48,335 nucleotides of DNA from an uncultured Ruminococcus sp. (GCA_902762615.1 CACWOX010000016.1:1-48335), one strand, 5' to 3'. Shown: positions 34,619 through 44,036, counted from the first letter of the stretch. Numbers and translations are program-made. The notes: a model not told the origin generated them from the letters alone.

Positions 34619-35410
34619 ATGACAAGTATATTGATACCGGTGCTCATCGTCGCCGGAATAGGATTACTGGCGGGTCTCGGACTGTCGGCGGCTTCCGTCA
34701 TCATGGCGGTTCCGGTGGACGAGACTGCCGAAAAGCTGACCGAGGCTCTTCCGGGAGCCAACTGCGGCGCCTGCGGATTTTCGGGCTGCGCCGGATATGC
34801 TGCCGCTCTCTCCAAAGGCGAGGCAAAGGTAGGAATGTGTCCTGTCGGCGGCAAGGCTGTCGCTGACGAATGTGCCGCCATTCTCGGCGTGGACGCGGGA
34901 GACATGACGCCCAAGGTCGCCATCGTCCGCTGTCTCGGCACATGCGACAACACCTCGGTCAAGATGGATTACACAGGTGTGGATTCCTGTGCTGCTGCGG
35001 CTCTGCTCTACGGCGGAATGAATTCCTGTCAGTACGGCTGCATCGGTCTCGGCGACTGCGCAAGGGAATGCGATTATCACGCCATCGAGCTTTGCAATGA
35101 GATTGCCATTGTAGACCGCAATCTCTGCGTCGGCTGCGGCAAGTGCGCCAAGGTATGTCCCAAGCAGCTCATCGAGATAACCGACCGCAAGCAGGCGGCG
35201 CAGGTCATGTGCTCCAACAAGGACAAAGGCGCCGTCACCCGCAAGGTCTGCAAGGTGGGCTGCATAGGCTGCATGAAGTGCCAGAAGAACTGTCCGGCAG
35301 GTGCGATCACCGTTGAAAACTTCGTGGCTCATGTAGACCGCAATCTCTGTACCAACTGCGGACTGTGCATCGAGAATTGCCCGACGCACGCCATTCAGGA
35401 GATTTTTTAA
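34619..35410 (+). CDS. rnfB: Rnf complex subunit B, polyferredoxin
   Basis: 263 residues. An N-terminal membrane helix is followed by the Fe-S domain CGACGFSGC. Four ferredoxin-type motifs come next: CQYGCIGLGDCAREC, CVGCGKCAKVCP, CIGCMKCQKNCP and CTNCGLCIENCP. RnfB accepts electrons from soluble ferredoxin and feeds the complex. The gap of 28 bases from rnfA and the terminator after it close the six-gene operon. Confidence 0.96.
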   Translation: MTSILIPVLIVAGIGLLAGLGLSAASVIMAVPVDETAEKLTEALPGANCGACGFSGCAGYAAALSKGEAKVGMCPVGGKAVADECAAILGVDAGDMTPKVAIVRCLGTCDNTSVKMDYTGVDSCAAAALLYGGMNSCQYGCIGLGDCARECDYHAIELCNEIAIVDRNLCVGCGKCAKVCPKQLIEITDRKQAAQVMCSNKDKGAVTRKVCKVGCIGCMKCQKNCPAGAITVENFVAHVDRNLCTNCGLCIENCPTHAIQEIF

Positions 35411-35432
35411 GATTTTTAACTATTCATCAATA

Positions 35433-35475
35433 CCGTCCGGTTTATTTATTGCAAATGAGCCGGACGGATTTTTTT
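35433..35475 (+). terminator. Intrinsic terminator of the rnf operon
   Basis: A stem of at least eight base pairs (35433-35440 with 35460-35467) is followed by ATTTTTTT, 22 bases after the rnfB stop. Confidence 0.88.
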
Positions 35476-35558
35476 GTAAATACGCAACCAACGGGATTGA
35501 ATAGGTGCTTATTATTTATGAGAGGCCTCTTAAAAATGAAAAAAGGTGGTGAATTACA

Positions 35559-36119
35559 ATAGAGGACAGGGATATTGTCAATCTGTATCTGGCGAGGAAT
35601 GACGCTGCCATCGCCCGCACAAAGGAAAAATACGGCAGCCGGCTGCTGCATATGGCATATGAAATCACCGGCGACGCGCAGGAGGCGGAGGAATGTGAAA
35701 ACGACGCCTATCTCAAGGCGTGGAATTCCATCCCGCCCCACGAACCGCACGAATATCTGTTTCCGTTTCTGACCAGACTGCTGCGCAACTCGGCGCTCAA
35801 TTGCTGCCGAAGCAAAAGCAGCGGGAAAAGAAAGGCATTGCTCCAGGAATTGAACGACGAGCTGAGCAACACCATTCCGTCCCGCGAAGGTGTGGAGGAA
35901 TCGGTGAGCGAACATCAGCTGGCGGAAGCCATCAACACATTTCTCTCAGCGCTGCCGGAGGAAACGCGCCGCGTATTTATCAGAAGATACTGGTATATGG
36001 ACTCTATTGAGCGCATTGCCAAAGGATATGGCATTTCAAATGCAAAGGTTAAATCCATGCTGTTCCGATGCCGAAACAAATTACGCGACTATTTAGAGAA
36101 AGAAGGCTATCACATATGA
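35559..36119 (+). CDS. Sigma-70 (ECF-like) RNA polymerase sigma factor, apparent ATA start
   Basis: 186 residues. Region 2 spans about 10-80 (AEECENDAYLKAWNSIPPHEP) and region 4 about 125-180 (LPEETRRVFIRRYWYMDSIERIAKGYG). Relatives begin with MEDREIV-type sequence. Here the same segment reads (I)EDRDIVNLYLARND, starting at ATA 35559. AAAGGTGG is nine bases upstream and an in-frame TGA stands three codons before. The first in-frame ATG (35652) would cut away the start of region 2. Either ATA initiates, or the gene has lost its start. Its stop overlaps the next gene, a membrane protein, as usual for sigma/anti-sigma pairs. Confidence 0.78.
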   Translation: MEDRDIVNLYLARNDAAIARTKEKYGSRLLHMAYEITGDAQEAEECENDAYLKAWNSIPPHEPHEYLFPFLTRLLRNSALNCCRSKSSGKRKALLQELNDELSNTIPSREGVEESVSEHQLAEAINTFLSALPEETRRVFIRRYWYMDSIERIAKGYGISNAKVKSMLFRCRNKLRDYLEKEGYHI

Positions 36120-36904
36120 AAAACAACACCGATAAATTAGAGCTTATGAGCATGATTGACACGAAGTATGTGGAAGACGCGGCTTATCCCGCAGCGCAGC
36201 AGAAAGAAAACAGCTTCTATTCAAACAAATGGTGGAAGGTCGCCGTTTCCGCGGCTGCCGTGCTGGCGCTCAGCCTGACCTGCCTGCGGTTCTATCCCCA
36301 GATCAAAGCGTTTGCCGGCGACTTCTTCAACAGTGCGACTGTCTTTGACGACGGCAACAGATTTGAAGGGCAAATGGGCATGGTGCCGATCAACGAAGTT
36401 TCGGTCTCGGACTTGCAGAAGGAATACTATACGCTTAACGAGGTGGAAGAGCTTCTCGGCGTCAATCTGCTGCAAAGTCCTCTTGCGAGCAGTACGCTTT
36501 ATCCCTGTATCCATATAGAGGGCTGGCTGGACGGCGGCATAGTCGACATATCCTCTTTAGCCTATTATCTGCATAATTGCAGCACGACTCCCCGTCACCC
36601 GGACGATGTGGGCAATCCCGTTTATACTCATGCCGATGCAGACGACGCTTACCATATCAGCTATGATGCGGAGTTTTTGTGCAATGGAAAATACAACGGC
36701 GACCAGCATCATTACGATAACGCCCAGCTTGTGGAAAAATACACCACTTCCAATGGGCTGCACGCGGCTATATTCTATTGCGTCAAGTCCTATAACGCCG
36801 TCATCTATCACAACAACATCCGTTATGAATTTGAAATGAATGCATACCGCGGCTCAGGCGATGTCAATGAGCTTAAAGCATTTCTCGATACGCTGAGCGA
36901 CTGA
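36116..36904 (+). CDS. Putative membrane-anchored anti-sigma-type protein
   Basis: 262 residues. About 38 cytoplasmic residues come first, then one membrane helix (about 40-58), then an extracytoplasmic domain of roughly 200 residues that I do not recognise. The layout and the four-base overlap with the sigma gene suggest it holds or senses for that sigma factor. No zinc-binding HxxxCxxC anti-sigma motif is present in the cytoplasmic part, so the mode of binding is unclear. The start at 36116 overlaps the sigma stop and follows AAAGAAGG. Confidence 0.72.
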   Translation: MKNNTDKLELMSMIDTKYVEDAAYPAAQQKENSFYSNKWWKVAVSAAAVLALSLTCLRFYPQIKAFAGDFFNSATVFDDGNRFEGQMGMVPINEVSVSDLQKEYYTLNEVEELLGVNLLQSPLASSTLYPCIHIEGWLDGGIVDISSLAYYLHNCSTTPRHPDDVGNPVYTHADADDAYHISYDAEFLCNGKYNGDQHHYDNAQLVEKYTTSNGLHAAIFYCVKSYNAVIYHNNIRYEFEMNAYRGSGDVNELKAFLDTLSD

Positions 36905-36945
36905 TTGACAAAAATCCCCCATTCAATATATAAAACCCGCGCATT

Positions 36946-36988
36946 GCCGCGGAAATCGACGAATTATCGCTGATTTCCGCGGCTTTTT
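36946..36988 (+). terminator. Intrinsic terminator of the sigma operon
   Basis: A perfect 12-base-pair stem (36946-36957 with 36972-36983) with a TTTTT tail. Confidence 0.9.
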
Positions 36989-37021
36989 GTCACCTTATTT
37001 TACGTCATTTAGTCTGATAAA

Positions 37022-37064
37022 AACATTTTGAAATGTTGACATTAAATTAATCTTATGATATAAT
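37022..37064 (+). promoter_or_regulatory. Full-consensus promoter with abutting palindrome for the giant surface gene
   Basis: -35 TTGACA (37036-37041), 17-base spacer, -10 TATAAT (37059-37064) with an extended TG. Every base matches the sigma-A consensus. A 16-base palindrome, AACATTT-TG-AAATGTT (37022-37037), covers the first two bases of the -35 box and is a good repressor site candidate. Confidence 0.85.
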
Positions 37065-37079
37065 ATTATTAAGTTTTGA

Positions 37080-37105
37080 TTGGGAAAAATATACATTTTT
37101 CCCAA
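37080..37105 (+). promoter_or_regulatory. 5'-leader hairpin of the giant surface gene
   Basis: A perfect 11-base-pair stem (37080-37090 with 37095-37105) with a four-base loop, about ten bases after the expected transcript start and 41 before the ATG. No T-run follows directly. It may protect the 5' end of the 6.7 kb mRNA. Confidence 0.65.
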
Positions 37106-37146
37106 CAAGAAACTTTGAAAAATTTTTTACGAAAGGAAGAGTCCCT

Positions 37147-40100
37147 ATGAAAAAGCCCCAACGCAAAAGGACCTTGAGCACGCTGATTATTTCAGCGCTG
37201 CTTGTGACCGCATTGTCCTGCTGCACGGCTGTATTTTTCTCGGCAAACGCCGCTGAAGATACCAGCCAGCCAACCGCTGTCACTCAGTCCGACGCCATTG
37301 ATGAGACAGCAAAAGATGACGACCCCGGCGGAAATGTCGATGAAGCCGACAAAGACACCGACGTCACCCAAGACGAATTGGAATGCCATACCGTTACCGT
37401 TTCGTCAAAGGATGTCAGCGATACCTCCCACTACCGCTTTAAACCCAACGCCGTTTACAACGGCAGCTTCAGAAGCGAACTGCTCGCTAATGAGGTAACG
37501 ATCTACGATGCTCTGGTACAGCATTTTATCACTGACAGCAGCAATGAGACGCTGCATGTGGACATCGAATCCATGGGCTATACCACATCGGATCAGGCGG
37601 CTGTCGGCGATATGGTTCTGTCGGCATACGCCGCGTTTACCACCGATTACCCAATGTCTTACTGGATGGACGGCTACGGCAGCGGCATATGGTCGGGTGA
37701 CGGGAAAATTGTCGCGGTGGACATTGAGCCGTCCGAGCGCTATGACGGCGCTTACAGCGAGATGGCTACCATCAAGAGCGGCATTACTTCCGCTGTCAAC
37801 ACCATCAGTGCCAACAGAGCATCTTCATCACGCTATGACACTGTAAAGGCGATTCACGATTACATCTGCAACACCATGTCATACGATTATGACGCCGCGG
37901 AAACCGGGAATTATCCTGAGGCTCACTGCATCGCGCCTTTGTTCGGCGGCGGCAGCAGAGGTCATCAGTTCGTTTGTGAAGGCTACGCCAATTCCTTCAA
38001 GCTGCTCTGCGACAAATTCGGTGTTCCTGCCGTTCACGTCAAGGGTGACGCAGGCGGCGCTCACAGCTGGAACTATGTGCAGATGGAAAACGGCAGCTGG
38101 TACGGCGTTGACGCAACATGGGACGATCAGGCATCATTACTCTATACGTACTTCCTGGTAGGTACAAACAGCGTCGTCTTCAACGGCAACACCTTCGGTC
38201 AGGACCATGTTCCCCAGAATCAGGTGATGGTTCAAAGTACCGTTAACCCGCTGGCATATCCTGTTCTTTCCGATGAAGCCTATACGCCCGGCGACTGGTT
38301 TGATTTCTGGGGCGAAAGTGCTCAGGATAACCGTGAAGTATCCGGCAACGTGGAGTTCCAGTGGAAATTCGTCGGCGAACAGTCCATAACAAACGTTGTC
38401 GATGTTTATTTAGACAATAATCATCTGGCTACGATTGACATTGATGCAAACGGTTATGCCTCTTACTGGATGGATACCACTGATCTGGAAAACGGCACAC
38501 ACACTGTCAAAGCTGTTTTCACCAAGTCCGGCAGCGACAGCATTACTGTCACAAGAAACATCGTTGTTTCCGGCGCCTCTTTTGGATTCCTGTACATGGA
38601 TGAACCAATTCCTACACTTCGTTATATTCACAGCATTTACATGAAGCAGGTGAATTGCGGAAGCGCTCTCGACTGCGAGGTTCAGTTCTTTGTTGACGAT
38701 AACTTCATGGAGACACTTTATTGCGACAGTGAAGGCGTCTTCGAATATGATTTGGATACCTATGCATTAAGCGACGGCGAACACGTCTTGCGAGCTGTTT
38801 TGAACTTCGGCGATAATCAGACACGGGTCGCTGAAAAGACCGTAGCTGTCGCAAACCCCACGCTTAAAGTACTTGACCCGGAAGATGGTTCTACTGTTTC
38901 CGGCACAGTCAGGTTTGAAATGGTGCAGTATAATTTCGACTCATCTGAGCCCTGCCAAGTAGATATCAGCTTAGACAATGAATATTGTACTACACTGGAA
39001 AGCAGCGAGGGTGAGATCTTCTACTACGAGGTTGACACTACTCAGCTGACCAACGAATATCACTATTTAGAGCTTCATCTCCAATCTCCGTCCGGAGAAG
39101 AATACTGGTCCGGTGTAAGCTTCATTGTTGAAAATTACATTGATCCGGCATCTATAACTTTAAATCGTGAATCTGTTTCCATTCATCTGGGAGAAACCAC
39201 CAAGCTGCTGGCGTCGTTAGAGCCATTCAACGCTACCGGTGAGATCACCTGGTTCTCTGAGGATGAAAGCATTGCTACAGTAAATGAAAAAGGTCTGGTT
39301 ACATCTGTTAATGTCGGTGAGACAGTGATCCACGCTTGTTCGGGAGAGATCAACGCAGCATGTACCGTAAGGGTAACATCTCCGGTCAAATATCCTGTAA
39401 CACTCAGCAAATCATGGGTTTCTCTGTTCATGACAAATAACAAGTACAACCCGACTGCCACTCTGAAGGCAACCAAACCGAAATCCATCAAGAAGGTAAT
39501 CTGGTATTCCGACGACACCGACGTTGTAGATGTCAGTCAGTCAGGCGTTATTACCGCGCTGTCATCAGGTACTGCCAACATTTATTGCACGTCAGAAGAC
39601 GGTGAGTACATCAGCGCACCCTGCAAGGTGACTGTCGGTGAGTTCTACGTTTACAAGAATGAGGATAGCCCATACTTCGACACTTTGAATATTCCTATCG
39701 GCGGCAATGGCTACATGGGAGCATACGCCCATAATATTCCGGGATATGATGACGAAGAAGCTCAAAGAAAAATAGCATGGAAATCCAGCAATACCAAAAT
39801 CGCAAAGGTCGGCTCGAACGGCTATGATGAATGCGAAGTCAGCGGTATCAGCAAAGGAACGGCAACCGTCACCGCAAGTATCGGTGTAGAGTGCTCGGCA
39901 ACCTATAAGGTGACTGTATTTGCTTCTGCCACTTCTTTGAAGCTCAACACCCATTCTGCATCGATTTATGTAAACAAACCCCTTACTTTGAAGGCAACGC
40001 AGAACAAGGGCGCAAATGATCCGCTTTATTGGGTATGTGACGATCCCGATATCGCATACGTCACAGAAAAAGGCGTAGTCTATGGCTTCAATCAGGGAAC

Positions 40101-43100
40101 AACCACAATTAGGGTATATTCCTACGACGGAAGTGCATATGACGAAGCAACCATTACCGTACGTACGCCTGCAAACAGTATTGATTGGTATCCGTCAATT
40201 TACGGCTTAAATCCCCGCTCTGCGGTAAAGCGCGCGGTTGCTTTGAAAGACGTACTTGATCTCAAAGTAGAGATATACGATCCTTACATGTGCAACGACA
40301 CTATTACATGGACAACAAGCAACAAGTCTGTTGTTGGAATCCACAGCATCGTCAATGACGGTAAATGCGCACGCCTTGTGGGTCTCAAAAAGGGCAGCGC
40401 AACCATCACCGCAAAAACCGGCAGCGGCAAGAAAATCAGTTACCTTGTAACCGTTGTTACTCAGGCTGCTGACAGCATCACGCTCAATAAGCATGAAGCC
40501 AATCTCTACATTCGTTCATCGCTTTCTCTGACAGCCAAAACCACCCCAAAGGGAAACAACGATGTTATTACATGGGTTTCCACCAATCCGTATGTTGCAA
40601 CCGTAGACGAGAACGGAAAGGTGACAGCCGTTAGTCAGGGAGAAACTGAAATATACGCCATATCCGATTCCTCAGGCGAAGTACGTGACTATGCAACCAT
40701 TCACGTACTCACCAAGGCAAACAGTCTGACATGGGGTACGCTTCCCGAAAATATTACTCCTGCCAAGACCGTCAAATACGGTGTTCCGGTCGGCGGAACC
40801 AAGGAATTGTCTGCGGTTATCACCTCACCGGAAGGCTGCAACGACATCATCAACTGGACAACGAGCAGTAAGGCAGTCGTTGCCATCATTGGCAATCCGT
40901 TAAACACAAGCGGCGTAACCGTTCAGGGTTTGAAGAAGGGAACCGCCACCATCACAGCCAAAACAGGCAGCGGAAAATCGGTCACCTATCAGATTACAGT
41001 TGTTCCCAGCAGCGCACAGCAATTGGTAATAAACAAGCATGAAGTCAGTATTTACAAGGGTTCGTCACTGAGTCTGTCGGCTCAGGTACTTCCCAAGGGC
41101 TGCAATGACGTAGTGCTTTGGAAATCCAGCAATTCCAACATTGCCAGAGTGGATGAGAACGGCAAGGTCACAGCTGTTGAACAGGGAGACGCTGTGATAA
41201 CCGCTTACTCGGCAACATCGGGTGATGTTTTAGACACAGCAGCAGTTCAAGTGCGTACAAAGGCAGTCAGCATAACATGGAGCGACATTCCCGTTAATAT
41301 GAAGCCTGCCAAGACAGTCAAGCACAGCATTCCGGTCACTGGGACCAAGGAATTGGGCGTAATTATTACATCTCCGGAGGACTGCAACGACTCCGTCAAC
41401 TGGTCAACAAACAATAAATCAGTTGTTGCCATTACAAGCAGCGCATCAAATGTTCGCACCATAACCGTTCAGGGTCTGAAGAAGGGAACCGCTACCATCA
41501 CTGCCAAGTCGGGCAGCGGAAAGGCAATCACTTATCAGATAACGGTCGTTCCCGAAGGCGCACAGCAGTTTGTATTAAACAAGCATGAAGCCAATGTTTA
41601 CAAGGGTTCATCGCTTGCCCTGTCAGCTAAAGTACTCCCCAAGGGCAGCAATGATGTGGTGATCTGGAAGTCCTCCAATCCGGATGTGGCAACGGTTGAC
41701 GAGAACGGAAAGGTAACCGCCGTTGGACAGGGCGACGCTGTCATAACAGCTTATTCTGAAACATCAGACGTTCCTAATGACACGGCAACAGTTCACGTGC
41801 TCACTAAGGCTACCAAATTCACATGGGTTAATATTCCTGACGGAATGATGCCTAAGTCAGCCGTAAAATACGGCGTTCTGGTTGGACAGAGCAAAGAGCT
41901 TTACTCTGTCATAACAGCTCCTGAAAACTGCAACGACACTATCACCTGGACAACCAGCAACAAGTCAATCGTTGCAATAAACGAGTATCTTGACAACAAC
42001 TCCGGCGTTCGTATTACGGCATTGAAGAAGGGTACCGCAACCATTACCGCAAAAACCGGCAGCGGCTGCAAGATTATCTACACAATCAACGCCGTCAGCG
42101 AATCCGCTCAGAGCATTGTTCCCTCCAAGAATTCCGTTTCGCTCTATCAGGGCAGTGCCGTAAGTATTTCCACAAAAATCACCCCAAAAACCAGCAACGA
42201 TACCTTACTCTGGAAGTCGGAAAATCCGAGCATTGCCTCTGTTGACGAAACAGGTAAGATCACCGCTAATTACTACGGCACGACAGTGATCAAGGTTTAT
42301 TCCTCTACTTCGGAAGAAGTGATGGAACTTATTTCTGTTAATGTTATATCAAGGGCTCAGTTTGTTGATATCAAGGCAACTGAAATTACACTTGTTCAGG
42401 GCAGATCAGTTCAGGTAGACGCTGTTGTATTGCCTGAAAGGTATCATGATAATCTGACATGGTCATCAAGCAGCAAAGGAGTCATTTCGATTACACCTGT
42501 TCCTGAAAGTAGCTCAGCCATCATATCCGGTCTTAAACCCGGCACTACCAAACTTACGGTTAAGACAGGAAGCGGCAAGAGCAGAACCATTCCCGTGACT
42601 ATCAAAAAAGGTCCTGTTTACGATTCCAACAATGTTAACCTCACTCTCTGGGGTGAGGAATCCGATCAGCAATTCCTCACTCAGACAGCCAATGAATGGG
42701 CAAGCGCATACAAAGCTGAACATCCCAACTATAAATCGGTTAAGGTCAGTGTTTCCATCGTTGGTGCGGATGTAGCCACTTATGCTCTCGATGATCCTTC
42801 TGTAGTTGGTGCGGATGTCTTTACGACAGCCGCTGATACTTGCCTTGGTCTTATTGAATCAGGAAAAATCTTAGAGCTTCCCGAAACAGTCGTAAACGAA
42901 ACAGAATCTCTTGTCGGCAGCGCCTTAATGGAGTCAGCTTGCTACCAGGGCAGATATTACGGCATACCCAGTCGTTTTGAAGCTGCAAATGTTCTGTATT
43001 ATAACAAGAACCTGTACACGCAGGAAGAGATTACCAATCTCAATACCATGCTCGCCAAAGACCTTAACGGCACCTCCAACCTGATGATGGATCTTAATTC

Positions 43101-43857
43101 AGTTTGGTACGGCATGAATTGGTTCAGCACTGCGGGAGCAAGACTTTACACCAATTACGACAAGTCAATCAATACAATGAATAACCCCGAAGTAGTGAAA
43201 ATGATGAAATGGCTCGCCGAACGTCACAGAGAAGGAACTATAGTCGGTTGTGCAGATGACTCTTTGGCAGCTCAGGCAATGGGTGACGGCACGGCAGCCG
43301 CAGTAATAGCTGGTCCGTGGTGTGAAAACGAATTCAGAGACAGAGTCGGCGATGATCTTGGTATCGCTGAACTGCCCTATATTACGGTTCCCAACTCCGT
43401 TACCAACCAGCATATGTACTGCTTCACCAATTCCAAAATCACTGCGGTGAATGCACAGAGCTTTTATCCTGAAGCCGCGCTTTCACTTGCTCAGTATCTT
43501 ACCAATGAAAGCAACCAGCTCAGAAGATTTGAGATGACAGGTGCTGTTCCTACTGCAGAATCGCTTGTTTCCAACAGTGCCGTTTTGTCTGATCCTCTCG
43601 CCAAAGCTCAGGTTGCTCAGAAGAACTATACTGTATTTTCAAACGCATACTTGGGCAGAGCTAATTACTGGGGTTTGTGCGAAACTTTCCTCGCCGATTT
43701 GCTCGGTCGTACATTGAGTGATGAAACCATAGAGATGCTTTATGCCGACGGATTCACCGAAGAGCAAATAATGGATATAATGACGCCACATTTATCGGAT
43801 GAAGAAATTGCACAGAAACTCAATGAGATAGTCGATGAAATGCAGAATAATTTCTGA
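37147..43857 (+). CDS. Giant secreted protein: transglutaminase-like domain, Ig-like/BIG2 stalk, C-terminal solute-binding domain
   Basis: 2,236 residues. Signal peptide 1-35 (cut after SANA, no clear lipobox). The transglutaminase-like domain at about 200-345 has triad Cys277 (FVCEGYA), His306 (AHSWNYV) and Asp322 (GVDATWDD). Three Ig-like domains follow at about 375-664 (YLDNNHLATI, NGTHTVKAVF). Thirteen BIG2-like domains run from 665 to 1818, with an exact two-domain period of 182 residues in 1011-1738. The last ~407 residues (1830-2236) resemble family 1 sugar-binding proteins of ABC importers: NLTLWGEESDQQF, YYGIPSRFEAANVLYYNK, AAAVIAGPW. No LPXTG, SLH, dockerin or C-terminal helix is seen, so anchoring is unknown. 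AAAGGAAGAG precedes the ATG. No ABC permease gene is nearby. Confidence 0.85.
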   Translation: MKKPQRKRTLSTLIISALLVTALSCCTAVFFSANAAEDTSQPTAVTQSDAIDETAKDDDPGGNVDEADKDTDVTQDELECHTVTVSSKDVSDTSHYRFKPNAVYNGSFRSELLANEVTIYDALVQHFITDSSNETLHVDIESMGYTTSDQAAVGDMVLSAYAAFTTDYPMSYWMDGYGSGIWSGDGKIVAVDIEPSERYDGAYSEMATIKSGITSAVNTISANRASSSRYDTVKAIHDYICNTMSYDYDAAETGNYPEAHCIAPLFGGGSRGHQFVCEGYANSFKLLCDKFGVPAVHVKGDAGGAHSWNYVQMENGSWYGVDATWDDQASLLYTYFLVGTNSVVFNGNTFGQDHVPQNQVMVQSTVNPLAYPVLSDEAYTPGDWFDFWGESAQDNREVSGNVEFQWKFVGEQSITNVVDVYLDNNHLATIDIDANGYASYWMDTTDLENGTHTVKAVFTKSGSDSITVTRNIVVSGASFGFLYMDEPIPTLRYIHSIYMKQVNCGSALDCEVQFFVDDNFMETLYCDSEGVFEYDLDTYALSDGEHVLRAVLNFGDNQTRVAEKTVAVANPTLKVLDPEDGSTVSGTVRFEMVQYNFDSSEPCQVDISLDNEYCTTLESSEGEIFYYEVDTTQLTNEYHYLELHLQSPSGEEYWSGVSFIVENYIDPASITLNRESVSIHLGETTKLLASLEPFNATGEITWFSEDESIATVNEKGLVTSVNVGETVIHACSGEINAACTVRVTSPVKYPVTLSKSWVSLFMTNNKYNPTATLKATKPKSIKKVIWYSDDTDVVDVSQSGVITALSSGTANIYCTSEDGEYISAPCKVTVGEFYVYKNEDSPYFDTLNIPIGGNGYMGAYAHNIPGYDDEEAQRKIAWKSSNTKIAKVGSNGYDECEVSGISKGTATVTASIGVECSATYKVTVFASATSLKLNTHSASIYVNKPLTLKATQNKGANDPLYWVCDDPDIAYVTEKGVVYGFNQGTTTIRVYSYDGSAYDEATITVRTPANSIDWYPSIYGLNPRSAVKRAVALKDVLDLKVEIYDPYMCNDTITWTTSNKSVVGIHSIVNDGKCARLVGLKKGSATITAKTGSGKKISYLVTVVTQAADSITLNKHEANLYIRSSLSLTAKTTPKGNNDVITWVSTNPYVATVDENGKVTAVSQGETEIYAISDSSGEVRDYATIHVLTKANSLTWGTLPENITPAKTVKYGVPVGGTKELSAVITSPEGCNDIINWTTSSKAVVAIIGNPLNTSGVTVQGLKKGTATITAKTGSGKSVTYQITVVPSSAQQLVINKHEVSIYKGSSLSLSAQVLPKGCNDVVLWKSSNSNIARVDENGKVTAVEQGDAVITAYSATSGDVLDTAAVQVRTKAVSITWSDIPVNMKPAKTVKHSIPVTGTKELGVIITSPEDCNDSVNWSTNNKSVVAITSSASNVRTITVQGLKKGTATITAKSGSGKAITYQITVVPEGAQQFVLNKHEANVYKGSSLALSAKVLPKGSNDVVIWKSSNPDVATVDENGKVTAVGQGDAVITAYSETSDVPNDTATVHVLTKATKFTWVNIPDGMMPKSAVKYGVLVGQSKELYSVITAPENCNDTITWTTSNKSIVAINEYLDNNSGVRITALKKGTATITAKTGSGCKIIYTINAVSESAQSIVPSKNSVSLYQGSAVSISTKITPKTSNDTLLWKSENPSIASVDETGKITANYYGTTVIKVYSSTSEEVMELISVNVISRAQFVDIKATEITLVQGRSVQVDAVVLPERYHDNLTWSSSSKGVISITPVPESSSAIISGLKPGTTKLTVKTGSGKSRTIPVTIKKGPVYDSNNVNLTLWGEESDQQFLTQTANEWASAYKAEHPNYKSVKVSVSIVGADVATYALDDPSVVGADVFTTAADTCLGLIESGKILELPETVVNETESLVGSALMESACYQGRYYGIPSRFEAANVLYYNKNLYTQEEITNLNTMLAKDLNGTSNLMMDLNSVWYGMNWFSTAGARLYTNYDKSINTMNNPEVVKMMKWLAERHREGTIVGCADDSLAAQAMGDGTAAAVIAGPWCENEFRDRVGDDLGIAELPYITVPNSVTNQHMYCFTNSKITAVNAQSFYPEAALSLAQYLTNESNQLRRFEMTGAVPTAESLVSNSAVLSDPLAKAQVAQKNYTVFSNAYLGRANYWGLCETFLADLLGRTLSDETIEMLYADGFTEEQIMDIMTPHLSDEEIAQKLNEIVDEMQNNF
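40177..42360 (+). repeat. Four tandem 546-base units (paired BIG2 domains)
   Basis: Unit borders fall at 40177, 40723, 41269, 41815 and 42361, each exactly 546 bases apart. Each unit encodes one longer BIG2 domain with the CND-WTTS-LKKGTATITAKTGSGK type core and one shorter domain with NKHEA, KGSSLSL and VDENGKVTAV. The copies have diverged but keep length without a single indel. Confidence 0.9.
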
Positions 43858-43912
43858 GAACAATTCGGTATTCTAATCAAAGCCGAATCTTAGCACAGAC
43901 AACACCATAACG

Positions 43913-43960
43913 TTCCCCCGGCGGTCGGTTTTATAATCGGTCGTCGGGGGAATTATTTTT
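43913..43960 (+). terminator. Intrinsic terminator of the giant surface gene
   Basis: A GC-rich stem (TTCCCCCG at 43913-43920 with CGGGGGAA at 43945-43952, extended inward) followed by TTATTTTT. Confidence 0.85.
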
Positions 43961-44001
43961 ATGCTGCATTCACAGGCAATCCCTACTCGCAAAAATTCCA
44001 T

Positions 44002-44030
44002 TTGACAACCGCATAAAAATATAGTAAAAT
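44002..44030 (+). promoter_or_regulatory. Sigma-A promoter of rnpB
   Basis: TTGACA (44002-44007), 17-base spacer, TAAAAT (44025-44030). It is placed seven bases before the predicted RNA 5' end. Confidence 0.88.
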
Positions 44031-44036
44031 AAAACA

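Noticed and set aside
36905-36988. TTGACA and TATAAA with an 18-base spacer just before the sigma operon terminator, as if for a tiny RNA
   Set aside because: The transcript would be only about 45 bases and be mostly terminator stem. Chance is a better explanation without expression data.
37165-37260. Lipoprotein signal in the giant protein (LSCC)
   Set aside because: Position -3 is Ala and the second Cys has Cys before it, so the lipobox is poor, while SANA is a good signal peptidase I site.
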